From Bacillus sp. BA3 (GTDB taxonomy: Bacteria; Bacillota; Bacilli; Bacillales; DSM-1321), in NCBI GenBank assembly GCA_002835675.1, contig PIZR01000014.1, positions 1 through 62,845 of the forward strand: a stretch of DNA of 62,845 nucleotides, read 5' to 3'. Below, piece after piece: positions 34,974-43,793 of the stretch. The notes below the pieces were generated by a model. That model was not told the origin of the DNA and did no database searches. It was given only the letters and a program-made list of their open reading frames with translations. The stretch's first letter is position 1, and the number at the start of each line of letters is the position of its first letter. A program made the translations under genes and the position numbers.

Positions 34974-35603
34974 ATGACCAAAGGAATCTTAGGAAGAAAA
35001 ATCGGTATGACTCAAGTTTTTGCTGAAAACGGTGAACTTATTCCGGTAACAGTTATCGAAGCTGCTAATAACGTGGTTCTTCAAAAGAAAACTGTTGAAA
35101 CTGATGGCTATGAAGCAGTTCAAGTTGGTTTTGAAAACAAACGTGAAAAGCTTTCTAACAAACCTGAAAAGGGCCATGTTGAAAAAGCAAATACTACTCC
35201 TAAGCGCTTCATTCGCGAATTCCGCGGAACGGATCTTACTGAATATGAGATCGGTCAAGAAGTCAATGTAAGTATTTTCGCTGAAGGCGATTTAGTAGAT
35301 GTATCAGGAATTTCAAAAGGTAAAGGATTCCAAGGCTCTATCAAGCGTCATGGACAATCTCGCGGACCTATGTCTCATGGTTCTCGTTACCACCGTCGCC
35401 CAGGTTCAATGGGTCCTGTAGCTCCAAACCGCGTATTCAAAGGTAAACTTTTACCAGGACGTATGGGTGGAGAGCAAATCACTGTTCAAAACTTAGCTAT
35501 CGTTAAAGTTGATGTTGAACGTAACCTACTATTGATCAAAGGTAATGTACCTGGTGCTAGAAAAGCATTGATCAAAGTTAAAACTGCTGTTAAAGCAAAG
35601 TAA
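34974..35603 (+). CDS. rplC: 50S ribosomal protein L3
   Basis: L3 (209 aa) starts 50S assembly and has an extension reaching the peptidyl-transferase centre. That loop, GSRYHRRPGSMG near residue 136, and the methylation-site region with RHGQSRGPMSHG are intact. It starts ILGRKIGMTQVF behind AGGAGGTG. Confidence 0.97.
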   Translation: MTKGILGRKIGMTQVFAENGELIPVTVIEAANNVVLQKKTVETDGYEAVQVGFENKREKLSNKPEKGHVEKANTTPKRFIREFRGTDLTEYEIGQEVNVSIFAEGDLVDVSGISKGKGFQGSIKRHGQSRGPMSHGSRYHRRPGSMGPVAPNRVFKGKLLPGRMGGEQITVQNLAIVKVDVERNLLLIKGNVPGARKALIKVKTAVKAK

Positions 35604-35628
35604 TTTCTGAGAAAGGAGGAGCAATAGA

Positions 35629-36252
35629 ATGCCAAAAGTTACATTGTTCAACCAAACAGGTTCACAAGTTGGCGACATCGAACTAAATGAATCCATCTTT
35701 GGTATCGAACCTAATAATCACGTATTATTTGAAGCAATCATCATGCAACGAGCTTCCTTACGTCAAGGAACTCATAAAGTTAAAAACCGTTCTGAAGTTG
35801 CAGGCGGTGGACGTAAACCTTGGAAACAAAAAGGAACTGGACGTGCGCGTCAAGGTTCTATCCGTTCTCCACAATGGCGTGGCGGTGGCGTTGTTTTTGG
35901 ACCAACTCCAAGATCTTACGCTTACAAGCTACCTAAAAAGGTACGTCGTTTAGCTATTAAATCTGCATTGTCTGCAAAGGCATTGGAAGAGAACATTTTG
36001 GTACTTGAAAGCTTGTCTTTCGAAGCTCCAAAAACAAAAGAGTTTGTAGCTGTACTTAAAAACCTTTCTGTTGATACTAAAACGTTGGTAGTTACTGACG
36101 GTTTAGATGAGAAAGTTGCTCTTTCTGCACGTAACATCCCTGGTGTTACTGTAGTTGAAGCTGATGGTCTTAATGTTCTTGATGTTGTTTCACACAACAA
36201 ATTGATCTTGACTAAATCAGCTGTCGAAAAAGTAGAGGAGGTGCTTGCATAA
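35629..36252 (+). CDS. rplD: 50S ribosomal protein L4
   Basis: L4 (207 aa) extends a loop into the exit tunnel; in E. coli it also represses its own operon. The tunnel loop RSEVAGGGRKPWKQKGTGRA near residue 56 is wild type at macrolide-relevant positions. Its last base is the first base of rplW (one-base overlap). Confidence 0.97.
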   Translation: MPKVTLFNQTGSQVGDIELNESIFGIEPNNHVLFEAIIMQRASLRQGTHKVKNRSEVAGGGRKPWKQKGTGRARQGSIRSPQWRGGGVVFGPTPRSYAYKLPKKVRRLAIKSALSAKALEENILVLESLSFEAPKTKEFVAVLKNLSVDTKTLVVTDGLDEKVALSARNIPGVTVVEADGLNVLDVVSHNKLILTKSAVEKVEEVLA

Positions 36253-36536
36253 TGGATGCACGCGATATCATTAAGCGCCCCGTAATCACTGAACGCTCTT
36301 CAGACATAATGGCTGAAAAGAAATATACTTTTGAAGTTGATGTTAGAGCTAATAAAACTCAAGTTAAAGATGCTGTTCAAGAAATTTTCGGCGTTAAAGT
36401 TGAGAAAGTAAACATCATGAACTACAAAGGTAAATTCAAACGCATGGGCAAACATGCAGGCTATACTAACAAGCGCCGTAAAGCTATTGTTAAATTAACT
36501 GCTGACAGCAAAGAAATCGAGCTATTCGAGGCTTAA
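36252..36536 (+). CDS. rplW: 50S ribosomal protein L23
   Basis: L23 (94 aa) sits at the tunnel exit and docks trigger factor and SRP. The start DARDIIKRPVITERS and the inner loop VNIMNYKGKFKRMGKHAGYT are typical. GGAGG occurs within the end of rplD. Confidence 0.96.
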   Translation: MDARDIIKRPVITERSSDIMAEKKYTFEVDVRANKTQVKDAVQEIFGVKVEKVNIMNYKGKFKRMGKHAGYTNKRRKAIVKLTADSKEIELFEA

Positions 36537-36562
36537 TTCATTAGAGAAGGAGGGAAATACAA

Positions 36563-37393
36563 ATGGCGATTAAGAAGTATAAACCTACCTCTAACGGTCG
36601 ACGTAATATGACAACTTCCGATTTTGCTGAGATCACTACAGACAAACCGGAAAAATCATTACTTGCTCCTTTACACAGCAAAGGCGGCCGTAATAACCAA
36701 GGTAAGTTAACAGTTCGTCATCAAGGTGGCGGCCACAAGCGTCAATACCGTATCATCGATTTCAAACGGAATAAAGATGGTATACCAGGACGCGTTGCTA
36801 CTATTGAGTACGATCCAAATCGTTCTGCAAACATTGCATTAATTAATTACGTTGATGGAGAAAAACGTTATATCCTAGCTCCGAAAAACCTAGAAGTAGG
36901 TTTGGAAGTTATGTCAGGTCCAGAAGCTGACATCAAAGTGGGTAACGCACTTCCTCTTATTAACATCCCAGTTGGTACAGTAATTCATAACATCGAACTT
37001 AAACCAGGAAAAGGTGGACAATTAGTCCGTTCAGCAGGAACATCTGCTCAAGTACTTGGTAAAGAAGGTCGTTATGTACTTGTACGTTTAAACTCAGGTG
37101 AGGTTCGTATGATTCTTGCTACTTGCCGTGCTTCAATCGGTCAAGTTGGTAATGAACAACATGAACTTATCAACATTGGTAAAGCTGGCCGTAACCGTTG
37201 GTTAGGTAAACGCCCAACAGTTCGTGGATCTGTAATGAACCCGAATGATCACCCACACGGTGGTGGTGAAGGTAAAGCGCCAATCGGACGTAAATCACCA
37301 ATGTCTCCATGGGGTAAACCTACTCTTGGATTCAAAACTCGTAAGAAGAAAAACAAATCCGATAAATTTATCGTACGTCGTCGTAAAAAATAA
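36563..37393 (+). CDS. rplB: 50S ribosomal protein L2
   Basis: L2 (276 aa) is needed for subunit association and peptidyl transfer. The C-terminal block SVMNPNDHPHGGGEGKAPIG near residue 223 contains the conserved histidine near the active centre, followed by a basic tail (RKKKNKSDKFIVRRRKK). Confidence 0.97.
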   Translation: MAIKKYKPTSNGRRNMTTSDFAEITTDKPEKSLLAPLHSKGGRNNQGKLTVRHQGGGHKRQYRIIDFKRNKDGIPGRVATIEYDPNRSANIALINYVDGEKRYILAPKNLEVGLEVMSGPEADIKVGNALPLINIPVGTVIHNIELKPGKGGQLVRSAGTSAQVLGKEGRYVLVRLNSGEVRMILATCRASIGQVGNEQHELINIGKAGRNRWLGKRPTVRGSVMNPNDHPHGGGEGKAPIGRKSPMSPWGKPTLGFKTRKKKNKSDKFIVRRRKK

Positions 37394-37453
37394 CGGGATT
37401 GAGCTACGGTTCATATATAGAACCGTAGAACAGTCACGAAGGGAGGTACTCGC

Positions 37454-37732
37454 ATGGGTCGTAGCTTAAAAAAAGGGCCTTTTGTTGATGATCATTTATT
37501 GGTAAAAGTTGAAAAATTAAATGAAGCTGACAAGAAACAGGTAGTAAAAACTTGGTCTCGTCGCTCAACAATCTTCCCGCAATTCATCGGACACACAATC
37601 GCCGTTTATGACGGTCGTAAGCATGTGCCGGTTTATGTAACAGAAGATATGGTAGGTCACAAACTAGGCGAATTCGCGCCTACACGCACTTATAAAGGTC
37701 ACGCAAGTGATGACAAGAAAACAAGACGTTAA
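37454..37732 (+). CDS. rpsS: 30S ribosomal protein S19
   Basis: S19 (92 aa) lies in the 30S head at the bridge to 50S. GRSLKKGPFVDDHL at the start and the EFAPTRTYKGH block near 75 are canonical. GGGAGG is upstream. Confidence 0.97.
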   Translation: MGRSLKKGPFVDDHLLVKVEKLNEADKKQVVKTWSRRSTIFPQFIGHTIAVYDGRKHVPVYVTEDMVGHKLGEFAPTRTYKGHASDDKKTRR

Positions 37733-37749
37733 TGAGAGGAGGGCATCTC

Positions 37750-38091
37750 ATGCAAGCTAAAGCTGTCGCTAAAACAGTTCGTATTGCTCCTCGTAAAGTG
37801 CGTTTAGTCGCAGATTTAATTCGAGGAAAACAAGTAGGTGAAGCAGTAGCGATTCTTCGCTTAACACCAAAATCTGCTTCTCCAGTCGTAGAAAAAATTC
37901 TGAAATCTGCTATCGCAAATGCAGAACATAACTACGAAATGGATATTAATAACCTAGTCGTTTCAGAGGCATACGTTAACGAAGGACCAACATTAAAACG
38001 TTTCCGTCCTCGCGCTCAAGGTCGTGCGAGTGCAATTAACAAACGTACTAGTCATATTACAATCGTTGTATCAGAAAAGAAGGAGGGGTAA
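37750..38091 (+). CDS. rplV: 50S ribosomal protein L22
   Basis: L22 (113 aa) lines the exit tunnel with a beta-hairpin (FRPRAQGRASAINKRTSHI near residue 83), intact with no macrolide-resistance insertion. ATG 37750 gives the standard MQAKAVAKTVRIAPRK; an in-frame ATG at 37732 overlaps the rpsS stop and would lie before the GAGGAGG site. Confidence 0.96.
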   Translation: MQAKAVAKTVRIAPRKVRLVADLIRGKQVGEAVAILRLTPKSASPVVEKILKSAIANAEHNYEMDINNLVVSEAYVNEGPTLKRFRPRAQGRASAINKRTSHITIVVSEKKEG

Positions 38092-38094
38092 TCT

Positions 38095-38751
38095 GTGGGT
38101 CAAAAGGTAAATCCAATCGGTATGCGTATCGGGATAATCCGTGACTGGGAATCCAAATGGTACGCTGATAAAGACTACGCAGTTCTTTTGCATGAAGACA
38201 TCAAAGTTCGTGAATATATCGCGAAACGTCTAAATGATGCTTCTGTTTCAAAAGTTGAAATCGAGCGTGCAGCTAACCGTATCAATGTATCTGTCCACAC
38301 TGCTAAACCAGGAATGGTTATCGGTAAAGGCGGTACTGAGGTCGAAGCACTTCGTAAAGCTTTGAACCAGTTGACTGGCAAAAGAGTTCATATCAATATC
38401 ATCGAAATTAAAAGAGCAGATCTTGATGCAAAATTGGTTGCAGAAAACATCGCTCGTCAATTAGAAAACCGTGTTTCATTCCGTCGCGCTCAAAAGCAAG
38501 CTATCCAACGTACTATGCGTTCTGGAGCAAAAGGAATCAAAACACAAGTTTCTGGTCGTCTTGGCGGTGCTGATATTGCTCGTGCTGAACATTACAGCGA
38601 AGGAACAGTTCCACTTCACACACTTCGTGCAGACATAGATTATGCTCATGCTGAAGCAGATACTACTTACGGTAAGCTAGGCGTGAAAGTTTGGATCTAC
38701 CGTGGAGAAGTTCTTCCTACTAAGAAGAAATCTGAGGAAGGAGGAAAATAA
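38095..38751 (+). CDS. rpsC: 30S ribosomal protein S3
   Basis: S3 (218 aa) is at the mRNA entry channel. It begins GQKVNPIGMRIGIIRDWESK with a GTG start behind AAGGAGGGG. The KH domain carries the GMVIGKGG loop near residue 75, and the C-terminal domain has RSGAKGIKTQVSGRLGGADI. Confidence 0.97.
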   Translation: MGQKVNPIGMRIGIIRDWESKWYADKDYAVLLHEDIKVREYIAKRLNDASVSKVEIERAANRINVSVHTAKPGMVIGKGGTEVEALRKALNQLTGKRVHINIIEIKRADLDAKLVAENIARQLENRVSFRRAQKQAIQRTMRSGAKGIKTQVSGRLGGADIARAEHYSEGTVPLHTLRADIDYAHAEADTTYGKLGVKVWIYRGEVLPTKKKSEEGGK

Positions 38752-38752
38752 T

Positions 38753-39187
38753 ATGTTATTGCCAAAACGCGTAAAATACCGTCGTGAACACCGCGGTAAG
38801 ATGAGAGGGATGGCTAAAGGCGGCACTGAAGTTCATTTCGGAGAATTTGGACTTCAAGCTCAAGAAGCTTCCTGGATCACGAACCGTCAAATCGAAGCAG
38901 CTCGTATTGCGATGACTCGTTATATGAAACGTGGAGGGAAAGTTTGGATCAAAATCTTCCCAAGCAAACCTTACACAGCTAAGCCGCTTGAAGTACGGAT
39001 GGGTTCCGGTAAAGGTGCTCCTGAAGGTTGGGTAGCAGTAGTTAAACCGGGCAAAGTTATGTTTGAAATCTCTGGTGTATCTGAAGAGGTGGCAAGAGAA
39101 GCATTGCGCCTTGCAGCACACAAACTTCCAATCAAATGCAAGTTTGTAAAAAGAGAGGAAATTGGTGGTGAAACAAATGAAAGCTAA
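38753..39187 (+). CDS. rplP: 50S ribosomal protein L16
   Basis: L16 (144 aa) contacts A-site tRNA. It starts MLLPKRVKYRREHRGKMRG and includes the conserved PLEVRMGSGKGAPEGWVAVV. ATG 38753 follows GGAGGAAAATA; the upstream in-frame extension lies inside rpsC and is rejected. Its last 11 nt overlap rpmC. Confidence 0.96.
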   Translation: MLLPKRVKYRREHRGKMRGMAKGGTEVHFGEFGLQAQEASWITNRQIEAARIAMTRYMKRGGKVWIKIFPSKPYTAKPLEVRMGSGKGAPEGWVAVVKPGKVMFEISGVSEEVAREALRLAAHKLPIKCKFVKREEIGGETNES

Positions 39188-39380
39188 TGAAATCAAAGAT
39201 CTAACCACTGCTGAAATTGAACAAAAACTAAAATCTCTTAAAGAAGAACTATTTAATCTTCGTTTCCAGTTAGCTACTGGACAACTTGAAAATACAGCTC
39301 GCATCCGTGAAGTTCGCAAATCGATTGCTCGTATGAAAACAGTTGTTCGTCAAAGAGAGATCGGTGTCACTAATCGATAA
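39177..39380 (+). CDS. rpmC: 50S ribosomal protein L29
   Basis: L29 (67 aa) is a two-helix protein at the tunnel exit next to L23. The sequence KANEIKDLTTAEIEQKLK and LKEELFNLRFQLATGQLENT is canonical. ATG 39177 overlaps the end of rplP by 11 nt, which implies coupled translation. Confidence 0.95.
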   Translation: MKANEIKDLTTAEIEQKLKSLKEELFNLRFQLATGQLENTARIREVRKSIARMKTVVRQREIGVTNR

Positions 39381-39398
39381 TGAATGGAGGTTTGCAGA

Positions 39399-39662
39399 AT
39401 GAGCGAACGCAACCAACGCAAAATCTACACTGGACGCGTAGTATCCGACAAAATGGATAAAACAGTTACAGTTGTTGTAGAAACCTATAAAAAGCATTCT
39501 TTATACGGTAAACGCGTGAAATACTCTAAAAAGTTTAAAGCTCATGACGAGCTAAACGAAGCTAAAGCAGGCGACGTAGTACGTATCATGGAAACTCGTC
39601 CACTTTCAGCTACAAAACGCTTCCGTCTTGTAGAAGTAGTAGAAAAAGCAGTAATCATTTAA
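39399..39662 (+). CDS. rpsQ: 30S ribosomal protein S17
   Basis: S17 (87 aa) is an OB-fold primary binder of 16S rRNA. It has YTGRVVSDKMDKTVTVVVET near residue 9 and the C-terminal RPLSATKRFRLVEVVEKA. ATG 39399 follows TGGAGG; the upstream in-frame start at 39384 is inside that site. Confidence 0.96.
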   Translation: MSERNQRKIYTGRVVSDKMDKTVTVVVETYKKHSLYGKRVKYSKKFKAHDELNEAKAGDVVRIMETRPLSATKRFRLVEVVEKAVII

Positions 39663-39703
39663 TATAGTTCGGATTAAGCTAATTCCGAAGGGAGGTACCG
39701 TAC

Positions 39704-40072
39704 ATGATTCAACAAGAATCTCGTTTAAAAGTCGCTGACAATTCTGGTGCTCGTGAAGTGCTAACAATTAAAGTCCTAGGTGGTTCTGGCCGTAAAACTG
39801 CAAACATCGGTGATATCATCGTTTGTACAGTCAAACAGGCAACACCAGGAGGCGTTGTTAAAAAAGGTGAAGTCGTTAAGGCTGTTGTTGTCCGTACAAA
39901 ACGTGGTATGCGTCGTCCTGACGGTTCTTACATTCGTTTCGATGAAAACGCATGTGTAATTATCCGTGACGATAAGAGCCCACGTGGAACGCGTATTTTT
40001 GGACCTGTTGCTCGTGAATTACGTGACAATAGTTTCATGAAAATCGTTTCTCTTGCTCCAGAAGTTCTATAA
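39704..40072 (+). CDS. rplN: 50S ribosomal protein L14
   Basis: L14 (122 aa) lies on the subunit interface. It shows the family signature with QESRLKVADNSGAREVLTIK at the start, GGVVKKGEVVKAVVVRT in the middle and RGTRIFGPVARELR near the end. It begins the spc group. Confidence 0.97.
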   Translation: MIQQESRLKVADNSGAREVLTIKVLGGSGRKTANIGDIIVCTVKQATPGGVVKKGEVVKAVVVRTKRGMRRPDGSYIRFDENACVIIRDDKSPRGTRIFGPVARELRDNSFMKIVSLAPEVL

Positions 40073-40115
40073 TATGTAAAATTTGTATAAAGCCTTTCAA
40101 GGAGGTGCCAAGCTA

Positions 40116-40427
40116 ATGCATGTTAAAAAAGGTGACAAAGTCGTAGTCATCTCTGGTAAGGACAAAGGCAAACAAGGAACAATTCTTTCTGCATATCCGA
40201 AACAAAATCGTGTGCTTGTTGAAGGAATTAACATCGTGAAAAAGCATTCCAAGCCATCTCAACTTAATCCACAAGGTGGAATTATAAGCAAAGAAGCTGC
40301 TATTCACGTATCCAATGTAATGCCACTTGATCCTAAATCAGGTAAACCGACTCGTGTTGGATATAAGATCGAAAATGGTAAAAAAGTACGCGTAGCTAAA
40401 ATATCAGGTGAATCTTTAGATAAATAA
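40116..40427 (+). CDS. rplX: 50S ribosomal protein L24
   Basis: L24 (103 aa) initiates 50S assembly with a KOW domain: HVKKGDKVVVISGKDKGKQG at residues 2-21. ATG 40116 follows CAAGGAGGTG; the in-frame extension to 40083 would include that site. Confidence 0.96.
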   Translation: MHVKKGDKVVVISGKDKGKQGTILSAYPKQNRVLVEGINIVKKHSKPSQLNPQGGIISKEAAIHVSNVMPLDPKSGKPTRVGYKIENGKKVRVAKISGESLDK

Positions 40428-40456
40428 GTCATAAATGAAGGGAGGTACACTAAGCA

Positions 40457-40996
40457 ATGAGCCGCCTTAAAGAAAAATTCAGAAGTGAAATTACACCGTC
40501 ATTGATGGGTAAATTCAACTATCAATCAGTAATGCAAGTACCAAACATTGAGAAAATCGTTATTAACATGGGTGTGGGTGACGCAGTTTCTAACTCGAAA
40601 GCTTTAGATACAGCTGTTGAAGAACTTACATTGATCACTGGTCAAAAACCAGTTATAACAAAAGCAAAAAAATCAATCGCAGGTTTCCGTTTGCGTGAAG
40701 GTATGCCTATCGGAGCGAAAGTTACATTACGTGGAGAGCGTATGTATCAATTCCTTGATAAGCTAGTATCTGTATCTTTACCGCGTGTACGTGATTTCCG
40801 CGGCGTTTCAAAGAAATCCTTTGACGGACGTGGGAACTATACATTAGGCGTTAAAGAACAACTTATCTTCCCTGAGATTGATTACGATAAAGTGAGCAAA
40901 GTTCGTGGTATGGACATCGTTATCGTAACGACTGCCAACACTGACGAAGAAGCTCGTGAACTACTTACTCAAGTTGGAATGCCGTTCCAAAAGTAA
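40457..40996 (+). CDS. rplE: 50S ribosomal protein L5
   Basis: L5 (179 aa) binds 5S rRNA and the P-site tRNA. PNIEKIVINMGVGDA near residue 29 and the SLPRVRDFRGVSKKSFDGRG block near 111 are canonical. Confidence 0.97.
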   Translation: MSRLKEKFRSEITPSLMGKFNYQSVMQVPNIEKIVINMGVGDAVSNSKALDTAVEELTLITGQKPVITKAKKSIAGFRLREGMPIGAKVTLRGERMYQFLDKLVSVSLPRVRDFRGVSKKSFDGRGNYTLGVKEQLIFPEIDYDKVSKVRGMDIVIVTTANTDEEARELLTQVGMPFQK

Positions 40997-41021
40997 TCTC
41001 TAAATAAAGGGAGGCGAAATC

Positions 41022-41207
41022 GTGGCTAAAAAGTCTATGATCGTAAAGCAAAAACGCGAACAGAAGTTTAAAGTACAAGAATATACACGTTGCGAACGTT
41101 GCGGACGTCCACATTCAGTACTACGTAAATTTAAACTTTGTCGTATTTGTTTCCGCGAACTTGCATATAAAGGACAAATTCCTGGCGTTAAAAAAGCTAG
41201 CTGGTAA
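41022..41207 (+). CDS. rpsN: 30S ribosomal protein S14, zinc-binding type
   Basis: S14 (61 aa) of the short zinc form has CERC near residue 24 and CRIC near 40. GTG 41022 follows GGGAGG. In B. subtilis a second, zinc-independent S14 replaces it under zinc starvation; that paralogue would lie outside the window. Confidence 0.96.
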   Translation: MAKKSMIVKQKREQKFKVQEYTRCERCGRPHSVLRKFKLCRICFRELAYKGQIPGVKKASW

Positions 41208-41237
41208 AACCCGAGTTTGGGAAGGAGGTAAAATATA

Positions 41238-41636
41238 ATGGTCATGACAGATCCTATTGCAGATATGCTTACTCGCATCCGTAATGCGAATATGGTTCGT
41301 CACGAAAAACTGGAAGTTCCTGCTTCAAAGATCAAAAAGGAAATTGCTGAGATCTTAAAAAGTGAAGGCTTCGTACGTGACTTTGAATTAATCGAAGACA
41401 ACAAACAAGGTATCATCCGTATCTTCTTAAAATACGGTGCAAACAACGAACGTGTTATCACTGGTCTAAAACGTATCAGCAAACCTGGTTTGCGTGTATA
41501 TGCAAAAACTGGAGAGGTACCACGCGTTCTTAACGGTTTAGGTATCGCAATTGTTTCTACTTCTCACGGAGTTTTAACAGACAAGGAAGCTCGCTCTAAA
41601 CAAGTTGGCGGAGAAGTTTTAGCATACGTTTGGTAA
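41238..41636 (+). CDS. rpsH: 30S ribosomal protein S8
   Basis: S8 (132 aa) binds the 16S central domain and represses the spc operon in E. coli. It begins MVMTDPIADMLTRIRNANMV and ends with ARSKQVGGEVLAYVW. GAAGGAGGT is upstream. Confidence 0.97.
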   Translation: MVMTDPIADMLTRIRNANMVRHEKLEVPASKIKKEIAEILKSEGFVRDFELIEDNKQGIIRIFLKYGANNERVITGLKRISKPGLRVYAKTGEVPRVLNGLGIAIVSTSHGVLTDKEARSKQVGGEVLAYVW

Positions 41637-41666
41637 TACATTTTCACAAGAATGGAGGTGCACATT

Positions 41667-42203
41667 ATGTCTCGTATAGGTAAAAAACCTATTGAAATCC
41701 CTGCAGGCGTAACAGTTACTGTTACTGGAAGTGAAGTAACTGTTAAAGGTCCTAAAGGTGAATTAACTAGATCATTCAGTCCTGACCTTTCAATCGTTGT
41801 TGAAGAGAACGTGTTAACTGTTACACGTCCGTCTGATGAGAAGACTCACCGTTCTTTACACGGTACTACTCGCGCACTTATCTCTAACATGGTTGAAGGT
41901 GTATCAACAGGTTTCGTAAAATCACTTGAACTTATTGGGGTTGGGTACCGTGCACAAAAGCAAGGTAACAAGCTTATCCTTAACGTAGGATATTCCCACC
42001 CTGTAGAAATAGAGCCAGAAGCTGGCGTTGAAGTCGAAGTTCCTTCTAATACAAAAGTAATCGTAAAAGGTGCAAGCAAAGAACGTGTAGGAGCTCTAGC
42101 AGCTAATATCCGTGATGTTCGCCCTCCTGAACCGTATAAAGGTAAAGGTATCCGTTACGAAGGCGAATTCGTTCGTCGTAAAGAAGGTAAAACTGGTAAG
42201 TAA
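41667..42203 (+). CDS. rplF: 50S ribosomal protein L6
   Basis: L6 (178 aa) contacts the sarcin-ricin loop region. It is a duplicated fold with SRIGKKPIEIPAGVTVTV at the start and the conserved PEPYKGKGIRYEGE near 153. ATG 41667 follows TGGAGGTG. Confidence 0.97.
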   Translation: MSRIGKKPIEIPAGVTVTVTGSEVTVKGPKGELTRSFSPDLSIVVEENVLTVTRPSDEKTHRSLHGTTRALISNMVEGVSTGFVKSLELIGVGYRAQKQGNKLILNVGYSHPVEIEPEAGVEVEVPSNTKVIVKGASKERVGALAANIRDVRPPEPYKGKGIRYEGEFVRRKEGKTGK

Positions 42204-42235
42204 TGCCGCATAAGTAAACGAAAGGAGTGACGTAA

Positions 42236-42598
42236 ATGATTACGAAGCTTGATAAAAATGCTACTCGTCAGAAAAGACATGCGCGTGTACGTGCTAAGCT
42301 TTCTGGAACAGAAGCTCGTCCTCGTTTAAATGTGTTTCGTTCAAACAAACACATTTACGCACAATTAATTGACGATGCAAAAGGCGTAACATTGGCAAGT
42401 GCTTCAACTCTTGATAAAGAGATCAATATCGAAGCAGGTAGCAATGCTGAAGCAGCTCAAAAAGTTGGCGAACTTATTGCGAAACGTGCTGTTGAAAAAG
42501 GTTTCAAAGCTGTGGTATTTGACCGCGGTGGTTACCTCTTCCATGGTCGTGTAAAAGCATTGGCTGACGCTGCTCGTGAAAACGGCTTAGAATTTTAA
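42236..42598 (+). CDS. rplR: 50S ribosomal protein L18
   Basis: L18 (120 aa) binds 5S rRNA. It has a basic N-terminal tail (RQKRHARVRAKLSGT) and ends AFDRGG-like VFDRGGYLFHGRVKALADAA. AAAGGAG lies upstream. Confidence 0.97.
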   Translation: MITKLDKNATRQKRHARVRAKLSGTEARPRLNVFRSNKHIYAQLIDDAKGVTLASASTLDKEINIEAGSNAEAAQKVGELIAKRAVEKGFKAVVFDRGGYLFHGRVKALADAARENGLEF

Positions 42599-42620
42599 TG
42601 GATAAGGAGGGACATAACAG

Positions 42621-43121
42621 ATGCGTAGCATTGATCCTAATAAATTAGAACTTGAAGAACGCGTAGTTACAGTTAATCGTGTAGCTAAAGTTGTTAAAGG
42701 CGGACGTCGTTTCCGTTTCACTGCACTAGTTGTAGTTGGTGATAAAAATGGTCATGTTGGATTTGGTACTGGTAAAGCTCAAGAAGTTCCGGATGCTATC
42801 CGTAAAGCTATTGAGGATGCTAAGAAAAATCTAATTACTGTACCGATGGTTGGTACTACTATTCCTCACCTTGTGAACGGTCGCTATGGCGCAGGTCACA
42901 TTCTATTGAAACCAGCTTCTGAAGGTACAGGAGTAATTGCTGGTGGTCCTGTTCGTGCGGTACTTGAATTAGGCGGAGTTAGCGATATCTTGTCTAAATC
43001 ACTAGGTACTAATACACCTATTAATATGGTTCGCGCAACAATTGAAGGATTGAAGCAATTGAAACGTGCTGAAGACGTAGCTAAGTTACGTGGAAAATCA
43101 GTACAAGAACTGTTAGGATAA
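42621..43121 (+). CDS. rpsE: 30S ribosomal protein S5
   Basis: S5 (166 aa) is at the mRNA entry and helps decoding fidelity. The dsRNA-binding-like N-domain has ERVVTVNRVAKVVKGGRRFR, with the spectinomycin-relevant KGGR loop intact, and the C-domain has SLGTNTPINMVRAT. Confidence 0.97.
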   Translation: MRSIDPNKLELEERVVTVNRVAKVVKGGRRFRFTALVVVGDKNGHVGFGTGKAQEVPDAIRKAIEDAKKNLITVPMVGTTIPHLVNGRYGAGHILLKPASEGTGVIAGGPVRAVLELGGVSDILSKSLGTNTPINMVRATIEGLKQLKRAEDVAKLRGKSVQELLG

Positions 43122-43137
43122 GGAGGGAAATCGAATT

Positions 43138-43320
43138 ATGGCTAATAAATTAGAAATCACCCTCACTCGCAGCTTGATTGGTCGTCCTGAAGATCAACGT
43201 GTTACAGTTAACACTTTGGGTTTACGCAAAATGCATCAAACGGTTGTTCAAGAAGATAACCCTGCGATTCGCGGTATGATTACCAAAGTTGCTCATCTTG
43301 TTACTGTAAAAGAACAATAA
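43138..43320 (+). CDS. rpmD: 50S ribosomal protein L30
   Basis: L30 (60 aa), a small single-domain protein with LEITLTRSLIGRPEDQRVTV at the start and GMITKVAHLVTV at the end. AGGAGGG precedes it. L30 is absent from some bacteria but normal here. Confidence 0.96.
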   Translation: MANKLEITLTRSLIGRPEDQRVTVNTLGLRKMHQTVVQEDNPAIRGMITKVAHLVTVKEQ

Positions 43321-43352
43321 AATAATTTTTAACTTAACAAGGAGGTGCCAAC

Positions 43353-43793
43353 ATGAAACTTCATGAGTTAAAAGCTGCAGAAGGTTCTCGTAAAGAACGT
43401 AAACGTAAAGGTCGCGGTATTGGATCTGGTAACGGTAAAACAGCAGGTAAAGGACACAAAGGACAAAACGCTCGCTCCGGCGGCGGTGTGCGTCTTGGAT
43501 TTGAAGGGGGTCAAACTCCTCTATTCAGACGTTTACCTAAACGTGGATTTACCAACATCAACCGTAAAGACTATGCTATCGTGAATCTTGATACGTTAAA
43601 TCTTTTCGAAGACGGTACTGAAGTAACACCAGCTCTTTTACTTGAGACTGGGGTTGTAAGTAAAGAAAAAGCAGGAATCAAAATTCTTGCCAAAGGAAGC
43701 ATTGAGAAAAAGCTTACTGTTAAAGCTCACAAATTCTCGTCTACTGCTAAAGAAGCTATCGAAGCTGCTGGCGGTAATACAGAGGTGATCTAA
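43353..43793 (+). CDS. rplO: 50S ribosomal protein L15
   Basis: L15 (146 aa) is a late-assembly protein with a long basic, glycine-rich tail (RKRKGRGIGSGNGKTAGKGH near residue 16) and a globular C-terminal half. The last A of its stop codon is the first base of the secY ATG. Confidence 0.97.
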   Translation: MKLHELKAAEGSRKERKRKGRGIGSGNGKTAGKGHKGQNARSGGGVRLGFEGGQTPLFRRLPKRGFTNINRKDYAIVNLDTLNLFEDGTEVTPALLLETGVVSKEKAGIKILAKGSIEKKLTVKAHKFSSTAKEAIEAAGGNTEVI